Below the pieces are notes generated by a model, which made no database searches, was not told the DNA's origin, and saw only the letters and a list, made by a program, of their open reading frames with translations. Both the position numbers and the translations under genes were made by a program. A stretch of 14,683 nt of DNA from Pseudomonadota bacterium (lineage in GTDB: Bacteria; Pseudomonadota; Gammaproteobacteria; Xanthomonadales; Rhodanobacteraceae): positions 1 to 14,683 of the forward strand of contig JAJYDI010000033.1 in NCBI GenBank assembly GCA_021777635.1, given 5' to 3'. Shown here in pieces: positions 1-9,493 of this stretch (positions are counted from its first letter, which is position 1; each line of letters opens with the position of its first letter).

Positions 1-641
1 TCGGCTGCGGGCGGCGGCGGCGGCGGGGGCGGCGGCGGCGCGGCCTCGGGTGCCGGTGCCGGCGGCGGCGGAGCCGGATGGTTCATGGAGATCACCAGGC
101 CGATGGTCGCCAGCACGTCGCCGTAGCTGGCGCGGCCGGGGATCGACACCGTGTCGCGATTGCGGCGGTAGTCGACCTCGCCACGCAGGGCGATGTTGTC
201 GCTGAGTGCGTGCTGCACACCGACGCCGACAGCAACTGCCGGACCCCAGCCATTCTGTGACATGAATGCACGGTGCGAGACGGCACCGAGCGAACCCATC
301 ACGAACGGACGCCAGCTGGTGTCGGGGGTGCCGAAGAAATAACGACCCGCCACGTCGAGACCCTGCGTTTCCCACTGCCGGGTGGCGAACGGCGAGCTGT
401 TCTTGTAGTCGGCGTTGGTGATCGTGTACTGGATGTCGGCGGCGAAGTTGGGGTTGACCCAGAAACCGACGCCAAAGCCGCCCAGCAGCGAGTTCTGGGT
501 CTGGCGATGCGAATCCGGAATCACCACGCCGATGCGCGGCGCCAGATACCAGTTGCCATAGTCAACGGCCTGCGCCGTACCGGTTGCAGCACCACCGGCA
601 ATCGCCAGGGCAATCAGAGCGTAAAGGCTCTTGTGTTTCAT
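1..641 (-). CDS. OmpA-type outer-membrane beta-barrel protein, 3' end outside the window
   Basis: The reading frame starts at an ATG at 641 (minus strand) and stays open to the left edge, so about 213 N-terminal residues are visible. The start follows a strong ribosome site, GAGGAGATAACG. Residues 1-25 form a typical signal peptide: Lys/His-rich start, hydrophobic core LYALIALAIAGG, then AQA before VDYGNW as the likely cleavage site. Residues about 26-190 alternate polar and hydrophobic residues with many aromatics and glycines (GNWYLAPRIGV, GLDVAGRYFF, RPFVMGSLGAV, GEVDYRRN), as in the eight-stranded OmpA barrel. From about residue 190 there is an Ala/Pro linker with long proline runs. In this family such a linker leads to a C-terminal OmpA/MotB peptidoglycan-binding domain, which would lie outside the window and is inferred. 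Likely role: envelope anchoring or a slow porin. The exact subfamily is not known. Confidence 0.85.
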   Translation of the reverse strand, partial: MKHKSLYALIALAIAGGAATGTAQAVDYGNWYLAPRIGVVIPDSHRQTQNSLLGGFGVGFWVNPNFAADIQYTITNADYKNSSPFATRQWETQGLDVAGRYFFGTPDTSWRPFVMGSLGAVSHRAFMSQNGWGPAVAVGVGVQHALSDNIALRGEVDYRRNRDTVSIPGRASYGDVLATIGLVISMNHPAPPPPAPAPEAAPPPPPPPPPPAA

Positions 642-829
642 CGTTATCTCCTCGGTTTGAATTCCGCGCCCGAACCACCCTGCCAGGGCGCCACGCGCAA
701 CATGGTCAATGTGTCGAACGGAGCTTGTCCCAGCTCTTGGTTCCCGTCAGGCGGGCGGGGGGCAGCTTAGCAAAAAACAAACATTTAGGCGTGATTGACC
801 GAACGGCGTTCACATTCGACTCAGGGGAC
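642..829. other. Intergenic region between prpD and the OmpA-type gene
   Basis: Read on the minus strand, this 188-base stretch runs from the prpD stop to the OmpA-type start. It contains an AT-richer patch around 765-790 with a T-run (minus strand, TTTGTTTTTTGCTAAGCT). This could be the OmpA promoter, or a weak termination region for prpD. No strong hairpin precedes the T-run and no clear -35/-10 pair stands out, so neither is called firmly. The only confident element is the ribosome site just upstream of 641. Confidence 0.35.
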
Positions 830-2281
830 TCACACGACAAACAGGTCCATGAACCGGTGGACTGGAGTGGATTCGAAACGTGCGGCGCTGCCGCAGACGG
901 CCAGTATCTGCCGCACCCGGTGGGCCGGCAGGTGTCCGCGCAGCGCCTCTTCGAACTTGCGGATCAGGACCGGAATGCCCTCGTCGCGGCGCCGGCGGTG
1001 GCCGATCGGATAGTCGATCGAGATCTTGGCGGTCTGGCTGCCATCCGTGAAAAATACCTGCACGGCATTGCCGATATAGCGCTTGTCGGGATCGAAATAA
1101 TCGCGCGTGAACTGCGGATTCTCGCGGACCGTCATCTTCGCGCGCAGCGCGTCGATGCGCGGATCGGCGGCCACGGCATCGCCGTAGTCATCGGCAGTCA
1201 GACGACCGAAGAGCAGTGGTACCGCCACCATGTACTGGATGCAATGGTCGCGATCCGCGTAGTTGGCCAGCGGGCCGGTCTTGTCGATGATGCGAGCGCC
1301 GGCTTCCTGGGTCTCGATCTCGATGCGCTCGATCTGGTCGATGCGGCCGGCCGTCTGCGCATGCAGCTGCATCGCGCACTCGACCGCGGTCTGGGCGTGG
1401 AACTCGGCCGGGTAGCTGATCTTGAACAGCACGTTCTCCATCACGTAACTGCCGAACGGTCTCTCGAACTCGAAGGGCTTGCCCTTGAAGGCCACATCGT
1501 AGAAGCCCCAGGTCTTGGCGCTGAGCGCCGAGGGGTAGCCGACCACGCCCTTGTCCACGGCATTGAGGGCATGGATCACCGCCCGGCGACAGGCGTCGCC
1601 CGCCGCCCAGCTCTTGCGCGGCCCGGTGTTGGGCGCATGCCGGTAGGTGCGCAGCGCGCCGTTGTCGATCCAGCTGTGCGAAACCGCGGTGACGATGGCG
1701 TCCTTGTCGCCACCGAGCATGCGGGTCGCCACCGCGGTCGAGGCCAGGCGTACCAGGATCACGTGATCGAGACCGACACGGTTGAAGCTGTTCATCAGCG
1801 CGTAGCCGCCCTGGATCTCGTGCGCCTTGATCGCCCAGCCCAGCACGTCGCGCAAGGTCAGCGGCGTTCCGCCTTCGCGTTCGGCCTTGCGGCTGAGGTA
1901 ATCGGCAAGAGCCAGAATGGTGCCGAGATTGTCGGAGGGGTGGCCCCACTCCGCGGCCAGCCAGGTGTCGTTGAAGTCCAGCCAGCGGATCTGGGTCCCG
2001 ATGGCGAATGCCGCCTGCACCGGATCGAGTTCGTGACTGGTGCCAGGCACGCGCGCTCCGCCTGGCATCGTGGCCCCCGGCACCACCGGGCCGAGGTGCT
2101 TGACGCATTCGGGAAATTTCAGCGCCAGCAACGCGCAACCCAGCGAATCCATCAGCATGTAGCGCGCGGTGTCATGGGCCTCCCGCGACACAACTTCGGT
2201 GTCGGCGACATAGTCGGCGATGGCGACCATCGGCGCGTCGGGCGCGGGGCGCTGGGCAGAGCGGATATCGTGCTGAGACAT
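830..2281 (-). CDS. prpD: 2-methylcitrate dehydratase PrpD
   Basis: This cytoplasmic enzyme of the 2-methylcitrate cycle dehydrates 2-methylcitrate to 2-methyl-cis-aconitate during propionyl-CoA breakdown. The 483-residue product has the same length as the E. coli protein when started at 2281 (MSQHDIRSA). It keeps the hallmark blocks of the MmgE/PrpD family almost unchanged: RWLDFNDTWLAAEWGHPSDN, KAHEIQGGYAL, SFNRVGLDHV, LRTYRHAPNTGPRKSWAAGD, SYVMENVLFKISYPAEFHAQ, DRDHCIQYMVAVPLLFGRLT and YPIGHRRRRDEGIP. A second in-frame ATG at 2296 would add five residues (MDSKL); neither start has a strong ribosome site, so the start is uncertain by 15 bases. The open frame continues upstream to 2620, but that extension is not PrpD-like. 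The gene is divergent from the dioxygenase gene and lies about 4.9 kb from prpC, so it probably has its own promoter. Confidence 0.95.
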   Translation of the reverse strand: MSQHDIRSAQRPAPDAPMVAIADYVADTEVVSREAHDTARYMLMDSLGCALLALKFPECVKHLGPVVPGATMPGGARVPGTSHELDPVQAAFAIGTQIRWLDFNDTWLAAEWGHPSDNLGTILALADYLSRKAEREGGTPLTLRDVLGWAIKAHEIQGGYALMNSFNRVGLDHVILVRLASTAVATRMLGGDKDAIVTAVSHSWIDNGALRTYRHAPNTGPRKSWAAGDACRRAVIHALNAVDKGVVGYPSALSAKTWGFYDVAFKGKPFEFERPFGSYVMENVLFKISYPAEFHAQTAVECAMQLHAQTAGRIDQIERIEIETQEAGARIIDKTGPLANYADRDHCIQYMVAVPLLFGRLTADDYGDAVAADPRIDALRAKMTVRENPQFTRDYFDPDKRYIGNAVQVFFTDGSQTAKISIDYPIGHRRRRDEGIPVLIRKFEEALRGHLPAHRVRQILAVCGSAARFESTPVHRFMDLFVV

Positions 2282-2460
2282 GAGCTTGGAATCCATGGGA
2301 GTCGGAATGACGCGCGCCGTCGGGCGGGTGCCAGCAGGCGATTTTGCCAGATCGACGGGATCCGCCGCCGGGAATTCCCGCGCGACTCTTTCGCCGCTGG
2401 CAACAGCCTGTCGCGCGCTGTGGGCTCGTGCGGCGCCCCGACTGCCGCCATGCTGTGACG
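2282..2460. promoter_or_regulatory. Divergent intergenic region prpD / dioxygenase
   Basis: About 180 bases separate the divergent starts of prpD and the extradiol dioxygenase, so promoters for both must lie here or inside neighbouring coding DNA. The only clear structure is a perfect 12-base palindrome, CGGGAATTCCCG, at 2369-2380, a possible operator. A GG/GC pair resembling a sigma-54 promoter for prpD was checked and has the wrong spacing. No convincing sigma-70 boxes were seen. Confidence 0.3.
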
Positions 2461-3255
2461 ATGGACAACGCCATTGCCCTGCCCAGTCTGTTCCTGTCCC
2501 ATGGCGCGCCGACGCTGGCGCTGGCTGACAGCCCGACCGGACGCTTCCTCGATGCGCTCGGCCCGGCATTGCCACGGCCACGCGCGATCCTGGTCGCCTC
2601 GGCACACATGCCTGCGCCACAACCCCTGCTCAACGGCAATGCCGCTCCGGCCACGCTGCACGACTTCGGCGGCTTCCCGCGCGAGCTTTACACACTGCGC
2701 TATCCGGTGCCCGGCGCGCCTGCGCTGGCCGCCCGCGCCGCCGCGCTGCTGCGCGACGCCCGTTTCGACGCCGCGACGGATGCCGCGGCACCGATAGACC
2801 ACGGCGTCTGGGTGCCACTGCGGCGGATGTATCCCGCGGCCGACATCCCCGTGGTCGCGCTCAGCGTGAGTCCGGCGCACGACGCCAGCTGGCATTACGC
2901 CCTGGGTGCCGCGCTGGGCCCGCTGCGCGAGGAGGGCGTGCTGGTGATCGGCTCCGGCGGCTTCGTCCACAACCTCGGCGCGCTGGACTGGCAGGCCGGC
3001 GAACAGCCGATCGCACGGTGGGCATCCGCTTTCGCGGACTGGATGGAGCGTCATGTGGTCGCCGGCGACGCCACCGCGGCGACAGCCTGGCGCACACAGG
3101 CACCGCAGCCGCTGTCGGCACACCCGACCCCCGAGCACCTGCTGCCGCTGTTCGTCGCCTGGGGCGCGGCCGGCGGACACGGCCGGCGCCTGCATGCGGC
3201 GTGGGAGCTGGGCACGCTGGCGCTGCATGCATTCCGATTCGACGGCGCCGCTTGA
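2461..3255 (+). CDS. Extradiol ring-cleavage dioxygenase, LigB/YgiD (DODA) family
   Basis: The 264-residue protein belongs to the class III extradiol dioxygenase superfamily, close in length to E. coli YgiD, whose members open catechol-type rings (4,5-DOPA extradiol cleavage) using a metal held by histidines. Family motifs in order: LFLSHGAP with H14, ASAHMPAP with H49, HDFGGFP with H67, DHGVWVPLRRMYP with H114, SGGFVHNLG with H170, and AHPTPEHLLPLF with H221 and H226. By analogy with YgiD, histidines at the H14, H49 and H170 positions plus a C-terminal one would bind the metal. The ATG at 2461 gives the normal family N-terminus; an in-frame extension to 2344 has no family resemblance. There is no signal peptide, so it is cytoplasmic. 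It stands between prpD and the riboswitch-controlled terC, which probably has separate control. The true substrate is unknown. Confidence 0.9.
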   Translation: MDNAIALPSLFLSHGAPTLALADSPTGRFLDALGPALPRPRAILVASAHMPAPQPLLNGNAAPATLHDFGGFPRELYTLRYPVPGAPALAARAAALLRDARFDAATDAAAPIDHGVWVPLRRMYPAADIPVVALSVSPAHDASWHYALGAALGPLREEGVLVIGSGGFVHNLGALDWQAGEQPIARWASAFADWMERHVVAGDATAATAWRTQAPQPLSAHPTPEHLLPLFVAWGAAGGHGRRLHAAWELGTLALHAFRFDGAA

Positions 3256-3292
3256 CCGCGGCGGGCGCGGCCCCAACAATCTGCCGATCCCT

Positions 3293-3416
3293 CCCACGGG
3301 GAGTAGCTTCATGGGGACCTCGCGCGAGGTCCCCCGCGCGGCGGCCGCCATCACGAGCGCAAGCTCCGGTCGTCGCGGCAACCCGCCACCGGCGCGGTCG
3401 CGAGCGAGACCATGGG
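3293..3416 (+). promoter_or_regulatory. yybP-ykoY (manganese) riboswitch upstream of terC
   Basis: The leader of the TerC gene carries the signature blocks of the yybP-ykoY aptamer: GGGGAGTAGC at 3298-3307 and GCGAGACC ending at 3411, with CAACC in the internal loop region (3379-3383). A P1 stem can form between 3293-3299 (CCCACGG) and 3410-3416 (CCATGGG) with one mismatch. The first internal arm is a perfect inverted repeat, 3313-3334 (GGGGACCTCG / CGAGGTCCCC). A second arm is a short hairpin with a GCAA tetraloop, 3355-3366. Known biology: this RNA senses Mn2+ and commonly precedes MntP or TerC/Alx-type exporters, switching expression on at high manganese. The expression platform would be 3417-3477, which includes a GC palindrome at 3427-3440 and the ribosome site GGAG at 3469-3472. 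Confidence 0.85.
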
Positions 3417-3477
3417 CAGCGGCGGACGGGCGCGCGCCCGCGTTCGACGCTGTCTCGCACGGTGCGCCGGAGCCCTC

Positions 3478-4170
3478 ATGGATTTCCCCGCGTCCACGTT
3501 CTGGTCCGGCCTCGCCGCGATCATCCTGATCGACCTGGTGCTGGCCGGCGACAACGCCATCGTCATCGCCCTGGCCGCACGCAACCTGCCCCGGCATCTG
3601 CAGACGCAGGCGATCTTCTGGGGCACGCTGGGCGCGATCGCGGTGCGCGTGGCGATGACTGCCGTGGTGGTGACCCTGCTGCGCCTGCCGGGACTGATGC
3701 TGGCCGGCGGCCTGCTGCTGCTGCCGATCGCCTGGAAGCTGCTGCGCCAGGACGACGACGCGCATGCCATCAAGCCGGCGGCGGGCTTCTGGGCGGCGAT
3801 GCGCACGATCGTGATCGCCGATGCGCTGATGGGCCTCGACAATGTGCTCGCGGTTGCCGGCGCTTCGCACGGCAAGATGTCGCTGGTGGTGCTGGGCCTG
3901 CTGATCAGCGTGCCGCTGGTGGTTTACGGCTCGACCCTGATCCTGAAACTGATCGAGCGCTTCCCCGTCGTGGTCTACCTCGGCGCCGCCGCCATCGCCT
4001 GGACCGCCGGTCGCATGCTCAGCCACGACCCACTGGTGAAGGACTGGTTCGTCGCACGCCCCTGGGCCGGCTATGTGCTGGAACTTGTCCTGGTGCTGGC
4101 GATCTGCGGCGGCGCTTGGCTGGCGCAGCGGCGCGCGACGCGTGCCGCAGGGACCACGGGCGTGAGTTGA
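3478..4170 (+). CDS. TerC-family integral membrane metal exporter (YjbE/Alx-like)
   Basis: This 230-residue inner-membrane protein has about seven hydrophobic segments and the paired acidic motifs of the TerC family: DLVLAGDNAIVIALAARNLP near residues 19-38 (D19, D25, N26) and ADALMGLDNVLAVAG near 114-128 (D115, D121, N122). Family members transport metal ions, notably Mn2+ export, and some are linked to tellurite resistance. The manganese riboswitch just upstream supports a Mn2+ efflux role here. The ATG at 3478 is chosen because GGAG lies 5 bases before it. An earlier in-frame ATG at 3412 lies inside the conserved 3' end of the riboswitch and would add an Arg-rich, non-membrane leader, so it is rejected. 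The gene ends 71 bases before the DUF2975 gene, which has its own AT-rich promoter region. Confidence 0.92.
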   Translation: MDFPASTFWSGLAAIILIDLVLAGDNAIVIALAARNLPRHLQTQAIFWGTLGAIAVRVAMTAVVVTLLRLPGLMLAGGLLLLPIAWKLLRQDDDAHAIKPAAGFWAAMRTIVIADALMGLDNVLAVAGASHGKMSLVVLGLLISVPLVVYGSTLILKLIERFPVVVYLGAAAIAWTAGRMLSHDPLVKDWFVARPWAGYVLELVLVLAICGGAWLAQRRATRAAGTTGVS

Positions 4171-4241
4171 ATCGGTTGCATCCTTCTTTGCGATATGATT
4201 TTATCGTTTCACGATGATTTTTCATTGCAGAGGGGAATGCG
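4171..4241 (+). promoter_or_regulatory. Promoter/operator region of the DUF2975-XRE pair
   Basis: This 71-base gap is strikingly AT-rich compared with its surroundings. It has a good -10-like box, TATGAT, at 4194-4199; no -35 box at proper spacing was found. Directly after it is an inverted repeat, ATCGT-TTC-ACGAT, at 4203-4215, placed where a repressor would block transcription start. A ribosome site AGGGGAA (4231-4237) precedes the ATG at 4242. Autoregulation by the XRE protein of this operon is inferred from position, not shown. Confidence 0.55.
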
Positions 4242-4823
4242 ATGGACTTGCAACGCTTTCGCGAACGGCATCCGCGCTGGGCGCGGTTTCCGCACCTGCG
4301 CCGCGACACTGCGGCCGAGACCATGCGCGGCTACGCCAGCGTCCTGATGTCCCTGGGCAGCATCGGCATGCTCAGCGTCGCGCTCTGCGGGCTGCTGCTG
4401 GCTTTCGCCGTTGGCACCAGCGATCGAGCCAGTGGAAAGCCGTTCCTGCTGCTCGCAGGTATCGATGAGACTGCCCTGACGCACGTCGCACCTGCGACCG
4501 CGGTGACCATCGTGTTGCTGCTGGCCGCCAGTGCGTTTGCCTGCTTCGTCCTGGTGCGCATGCTCGGCAAGGCGCTGGCCGCAGGGGCGGCGCCGAGTAC
4601 ACGCATCTCCGTGCGTCTGCGCTGGCTGGGGCACTTGCTGACATTGAACCTGTTCGCGAGCCTGTTCCTGCCGGCCTGGCTGGATCTGCAGGCGGGGCGG
4701 CTTGGCTTTGGCTTCAATGCAGGATTCTTTCCGAGCCTGATCGGCATCTATGTCTGTTACGCGCTGGCCGCGATGGTGCGCGAAGGCGCACGCGCGGCGG
4801 ACGAAAACCGCGGGTTTGTCTGA
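4242..4823 (+). CDS. DUF2975 four-helix membrane protein
   Basis: The 193-residue protein has four hydrophobic segments, at about residues 30-57, 85-107, 126-147 and 160-177, with a basic N-terminus and a polar C-terminus (EGARAADENRGFV). Topology, length and pairing match the DUF2975 family, whose function is unknown. Its stop codon overlaps the start of the downstream XRE gene by one base (TGATG), so the two are translationally coupled. In the known Bacillus pair YoaS/YozG and many other genomes the same two families occur together, so the membrane protein may modulate, or be controlled by, the regulator. The ATG at 4242 is supported by AGGGGAA 4 bases upstream. Not a transporter or enzyme by any motif that I recognise. 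Confidence 0.82.
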   Translation: MDLQRFRERHPRWARFPHLRRDTAAETMRGYASVLMSLGSIGMLSVALCGLLLAFAVGTSDRASGKPFLLLAGIDETALTHVAPATAVTIVLLLAASAFACFVLVRMLGKALAAGAAPSTRISVRLRWLGHLLTLNLFASLFLPAWLDLQAGRLGFGFNAGFFPSLIGIYVCYALAAMVREGARAADENRGFV

Positions 4824-5050
4824 TGCCGATCATCATCCACCTCGACATGATGCTGGCGCGGCGCAAGATGAAGTCGAAGGATCTCGCCGCGCGCATCGGC
4901 ATCACCGAGGCCAACCTGTCGCTGCTCAAGCAGGGCCATGTGAAAGGCGTGCGCTTCGAGACGCTGGCGGCGATCTGCGCCGCACTCGAGTGCCAGCCGG
5001 GCGACCTGCTCGAATACCGGCCAGGCAGCGGCGGTAGCGTCCGCGCGTGA
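4823..5050 (+). CDS. YozG-type XRE (Cro/C1) helix-turn-helix regulator
   Basis: This 75-residue protein is almost entirely one helix-turn-helix domain. It opens with MPIIIHLDMMLARRKMKSKD, the typical start of YozG-like regulators. The HTH follows (LAARIGITEANLSLLKQGHV, about residues 21-40), then RFETLAAICAALECQPGDLL, the conserved closing helix pair of the Cro/C1 fold. No ligand-binding or oligomerisation domain is attached. The start overlaps the DUF2975 stop, so it is the second gene of a two-gene operon. The inverted repeat at 4203-4215 is the obvious candidate for its DNA target. Targets beyond its own operon are unknown. Confidence 0.88.
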   Translation: MPIIIHLDMMLARRKMKSKDLAARIGITEANLSLLKQGHVKGVRFETLAAICAALECQPGDLLEYRPGSGGSVRA

Positions 5051-5103
5051 TCGAGGCGCTTGCCGTCGCGCCGGCCTGCGGCGATGATCGAACGACCGTT
5101 TGA

Positions 5104-7137
<2,034 letters not shown>

Positions 7138-7171
7138 CGCGCGGCGCGCGCGTGCGGCATCACGCCGCGCG
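7138..7171. terminator. GC-rich hairpin between convergent fadH and prpC
   Basis: An inverted repeat, CGCGCGGCG (7138-7146) and CGCCGCGCG (7163-7171), encloses a 16-base loop. It starts immediately after the fadH stop and ends 6 bases before the prpC stop codon on the other strand, the usual place for a bidirectional transcription stop. There is no T-run on either side, so intrinsic termination is doubtful. Confidence 0.35.
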
Positions 7172-7177
7172 GAAGGC

Positions 7178-8332
7178 TCAGCGCTTCTCGATGGGCAGAA
7201 AAGCGCGATCGTCGGGGCCGATGTAGTTGGCGCTGGGGCGGATGATCTTGCCGTCCTCGCGCTGTTCGATCACATGCGCGCTCCAGCCCGAGGTGCGCGA
7301 AATCACGAACAACGGCGTGAACATTGCCGTCGGTACGCCCAGCATGTGATAGCTGCTGGCCGAGTACCAGTCGAGGTTTGGGAACATCCTCTTGGTCTGC
7401 ATCATCACCTGCTCGATGCGCTCGGAGACCTCGAACAGACGTGGATTGCCGCCCTCGGTGCAGAGCTTGCGGCTGATTTCCTTGATGATCGGATTGCGCG
7501 GGTCGCCGATGGTGTACACCGGATGCCCGAAGCCGATCACGATTTCCTTGCGCTCGACGCGGGCACGAATATCGGCCTCGGCCTCGTCGGCGCCGCGGTA
7601 GCGGGCGATGATCTCCATCGCCACCTCGTTGGCGCCGCCGTGCTTGGGGCCGCGCAGGGCCCCGATCGCGCCGGTGATCGCCGAGTAGATGTCCGCGCCG
7701 GTACCGGCGATCACGCGCGCGGCGAAGGTGCTGGCGTTGAACTCGTGCTCAGCGTACAGCACCAGCGACTTGTCCAGCGCCTGCGCGTGCAGCTCGCTGG
7801 GCTTGCGCCCGTGCAGCAGGTGCAGGAAATGCGCGGCGATCGAGTCGTCGTCGGTTTCGGTCTCGATGCGCTTGCCGTTATGGCTCCAGTGGTACCAGTA
7901 CAGCAGCATCGAGCCGAAGCTGGCCAGCAGGCGATCGGCGATGTCGCGCGCGCCACTGGGGTTGTGGTCGTCCTTCTCCGGCAGCACGGTCCCAAGCGCC
8001 GAGCCGCCGGTACGCATCACATCCATCGGGTGCGTGGACGCCGGCAGCAGCTCCAGCGCGCCCTTGACCGGCGCCGGCAGGCCGCGCAGGCGCTTGAGCT
8101 TGAGCCGGTAGGCGTTGAGCTCGGACCAGGTCGGCAACACGCCGTACACCAGCAGATGCGCGACCTCTTCGAAGCCGGCCCGGGTCGCCAGATCATGGAT
8201 GTCGTAGCCTCGGTAGTGCAGGTCGTTGCCGCTGCGGCCGACGGTACAGATCGCGGTATTGCCGGCGACGACACCGGACAGCGCGACCGATTTCTTGACC
8301 TTGGGAAGCATTTGCTGCGCCATGTCACTCAT
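7178..8332 (-). CDS. prpC: 2-methylcitrate synthase PrpC
   Basis: PrpC condenses propionyl-CoA with oxaloacetate to 2-methylcitrate, the entry step of the methylcitrate cycle. The 384-residue length is that of short citrate-synthase-family proteins (E. coli PrpC 389), not the roughly 430-residue Gram-negative citrate synthase. Key blocks are [14 protein letters not shown] (H196), [12 protein letters not shown] (catalytic H231), [13 protein letters not shown] (H270) and [14 protein letters not shown] (catalytic D321). The N-terminus has the family's [19 protein letters not shown] strand. Methylcitrate rather than citrate synthase activity is inferred from this length and from the adjacent prpB. 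The start at 8332 has GGAGG 9 bases upstream; an alternative ATG at 8323 is possible. It follows prpB on the same strand after 183 bases and is probably co-transcribed. Confidence 0.93.
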   Translation of the reverse strand: MSDMAQQMLPKVKKSVALSGVVAGNTAICTVGRSGNDLHYRGYDIHDLATRAGFEEVAHLLVYGVLPTWSELNAYRLKLKRLRGLPAPVKGALELLPASTHPMDVMRTGGSALGTVLPEKDDHNPSGARDIADRLLASFGSMLLYWYHWSHNGKRIETETDDDSIAAHFLHLLHGRKPSELHAQALDKSLVLYAEHEFNASTFAARVIAGTGADIYSAITGAIGALRGPKHGGANEVAMEIIARYRGADEAEADIRARVERKEIVIGFGHPVYTIGDPRNPIIKEISRKLCTEGGNPRLFEVSERIEQVMMQTKRMFPNLDWYSASSYHMLGVPTAMFTPLFVISRTSGWSAHVIEQREDGKIIRPSANYIGPDDRAFLPIEKR

Positions 8333-8515
8333 CGAAACTCGCCTCCTTGGTTCCCTTCGACTGTTTCTCTTCGATGCTGCGGTCCTTGCCGGGTTGCAGC
8401 GACAGCCCCTGCGGTGCCGCAGACAGTGCCGCCAGGCTCAGCCCGGCATGGCGTGGAAAGGCGCGGGGCTGCTCGGCGCGGCCGCCGCTGCGCCAGGACG
8501 CGTGGGCTCGAGCAA
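8333..8515 (-). other. prpB-prpC intergenic spacer
   Basis: The 183-base gap is long for an operon. I see no recognisable gene. The frames that stay open here are overlaps of the prpB antisense and shadow frames. The ribosome site of prpC (GGAGG, read on the minus strand) lies at its prpC-proximal end. No clear terminator or promoter boxes were seen. Confidence 0.3.
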
Positions 8516-9412
8516 TCACTCGCCGGCCCCGCCGCCGTTGCCGAACAGCACGTCGAGCTTGCGCTCGTAGTCCCAGTAGCCCAGCGTGTCGTACAGCTCG
8601 CGGCGCGTCTGCATGGCCTCGATCACGGCGCGCTGATGGCCATCGCGGCGGATGGCGCCGTACACGTCGAGAGCCGCCCTGGCCATGGCGCGGAACGCCG
8701 ACAGCGGATACAGCACCATGTCGACGCCGACCTCCGCCAGTTCCTGCGTGCTCCACAACGGGGTCTGGCCGAACTCGGTGATGTTGGCCAGTACCGGCAC
8801 GCCCACCGCGTCCTTGAACGCGCGATACATCGGCAGCTCGGTGACGGCCTCGGCGAAGATCATGTCGGCGCCGGCCTCGACGCACAATCGCGCACGCTCG
8901 ATCGCCGCGTCCAGACCCTCGACCGCGATCGCGTCGGTGCGCGCCATGATCACGAACCGCGCGTCGGTGCGCGCATCGACCGCGGCCTTGATGCGATCGG
9001 CCATGTCTTCCTTCGGCACCAGCTCCTTGCCCGGACGGTGGCCGCAGCGCTTGGCCTGCACCTGATCCTCGATGTGCACCGCGCCGGCGCCGACGCGGAT
9101 CATGGTCGTGATCGCGCGCGCGATGTTGAAGGCCCCGCCCCAGCCGGTATCGATGTCGACCAGGATCGGCAAATCGGTCACGCTGGCCAGTCGCTCGACG
9201 TCGATGGCGACGTCCTCCAGCGTGGTGATGCCGAGATCGGGAATGCCGCGGCTGCCGGCGGCGACGCCGCCCCCGGACACGTACAGGGCCTTGAAACCGC
9301 TGGCGGCGGCGAGCCGGCCGGCGTAGGCGTTGATCGCACCGACGATCTGCAGCGGCCTTTCGGCGGCGACGGCGGCGCGAAAACGCGCACCCGGGGTGAG
9401 GGTCAGGCTCAT
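8516..9412 (-). CDS. prpB: 2-methylisocitrate lyase PrpB
   Basis: PrpB splits 2-methylisocitrate into pyruvate and succinate, the last step of the methylcitrate cycle. The 298-residue product is an isocitrate-lyase-superfamily TIM barrel close in size to E. coli PrpB (296). Motifs in order are [20 protein letters not shown] (substrate-binding Ser-Gly-Gly loop), VDIDTGWG (Mg2+-binding Asp pair, about D86 and D88), [20 protein letters not shown] with the signature KRCGH and catalytic Cys123, and [18 protein letters not shown]. The ATG at 9412 is chosen because GGAGG precedes it closely and it gives the family N-terminus ([15 protein letters not shown]). The in-frame extension to 9457 enters the tail of the prpE relic. 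It lies directly downstream of that relic and upstream of prpC. Confidence 0.95.
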   Translation of the reverse strand: MSLTLTPGARFRAAVAAERPLQIVGAINAYAGRLAAASGFKALYVSGGGVAAGSRGIPDLGITTLEDVAIDVERLASVTDLPILVDIDTGWGGAFNIARAITTMIRVGAGAVHIEDQVQAKRCGHRPGKELVPKEDMADRIKAAVDARTDARFVIMARTDAIAVEGLDAAIERARLCVEAGADMIFAEAVTELPMYRAFKDAVGVPVLANITEFGQTPLWSTQELAEVGVDMVLYPLSAFRAMARAALDVYGAIRRDGHQRAVIEAMQTRRELYDTLGYWDYERKLDVLFGNGGGAGE

Positions 9413-9493
9413 GCGGCCTCCGCGGCAAAACGCGATTTTAGCCGATCTGACTCGCATCCTGCCCCGCGCCCGCGTCCGTTCGCGTGTGGCGGC

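Noticed and set aside
2297..2360. Sigma-54 promoter for prpD (TGGCA...TGCT on the minus strand), as in enterobacterial prp operons
   Set aside because: The GG and GC elements are 11 bases apart instead of the required 10, and no prpR gene or activator site is visible.
584..2458. A 624-codon plus-strand open frame opposite prpD
   Set aside because: prpD on the minus strand matches its family over its entire length; the plus frame resembles no known protein.
3412..3477. Longer start for TerC at the ATG at 3412
   Set aside because: That ATG is part of the conserved 3' strand of the riboswitch P1 stem, and the added 22 residues are Arg-rich and not family-like; the ATG at 3478 has a ribosome site.
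2152..4026. A 624-codon minus-strand open frame across the dioxygenase and terC
   Set aside because: Antisense shadow with Gln/His/Arg-rich low-complexity content; it also crosses the riboswitch and two strong genes.
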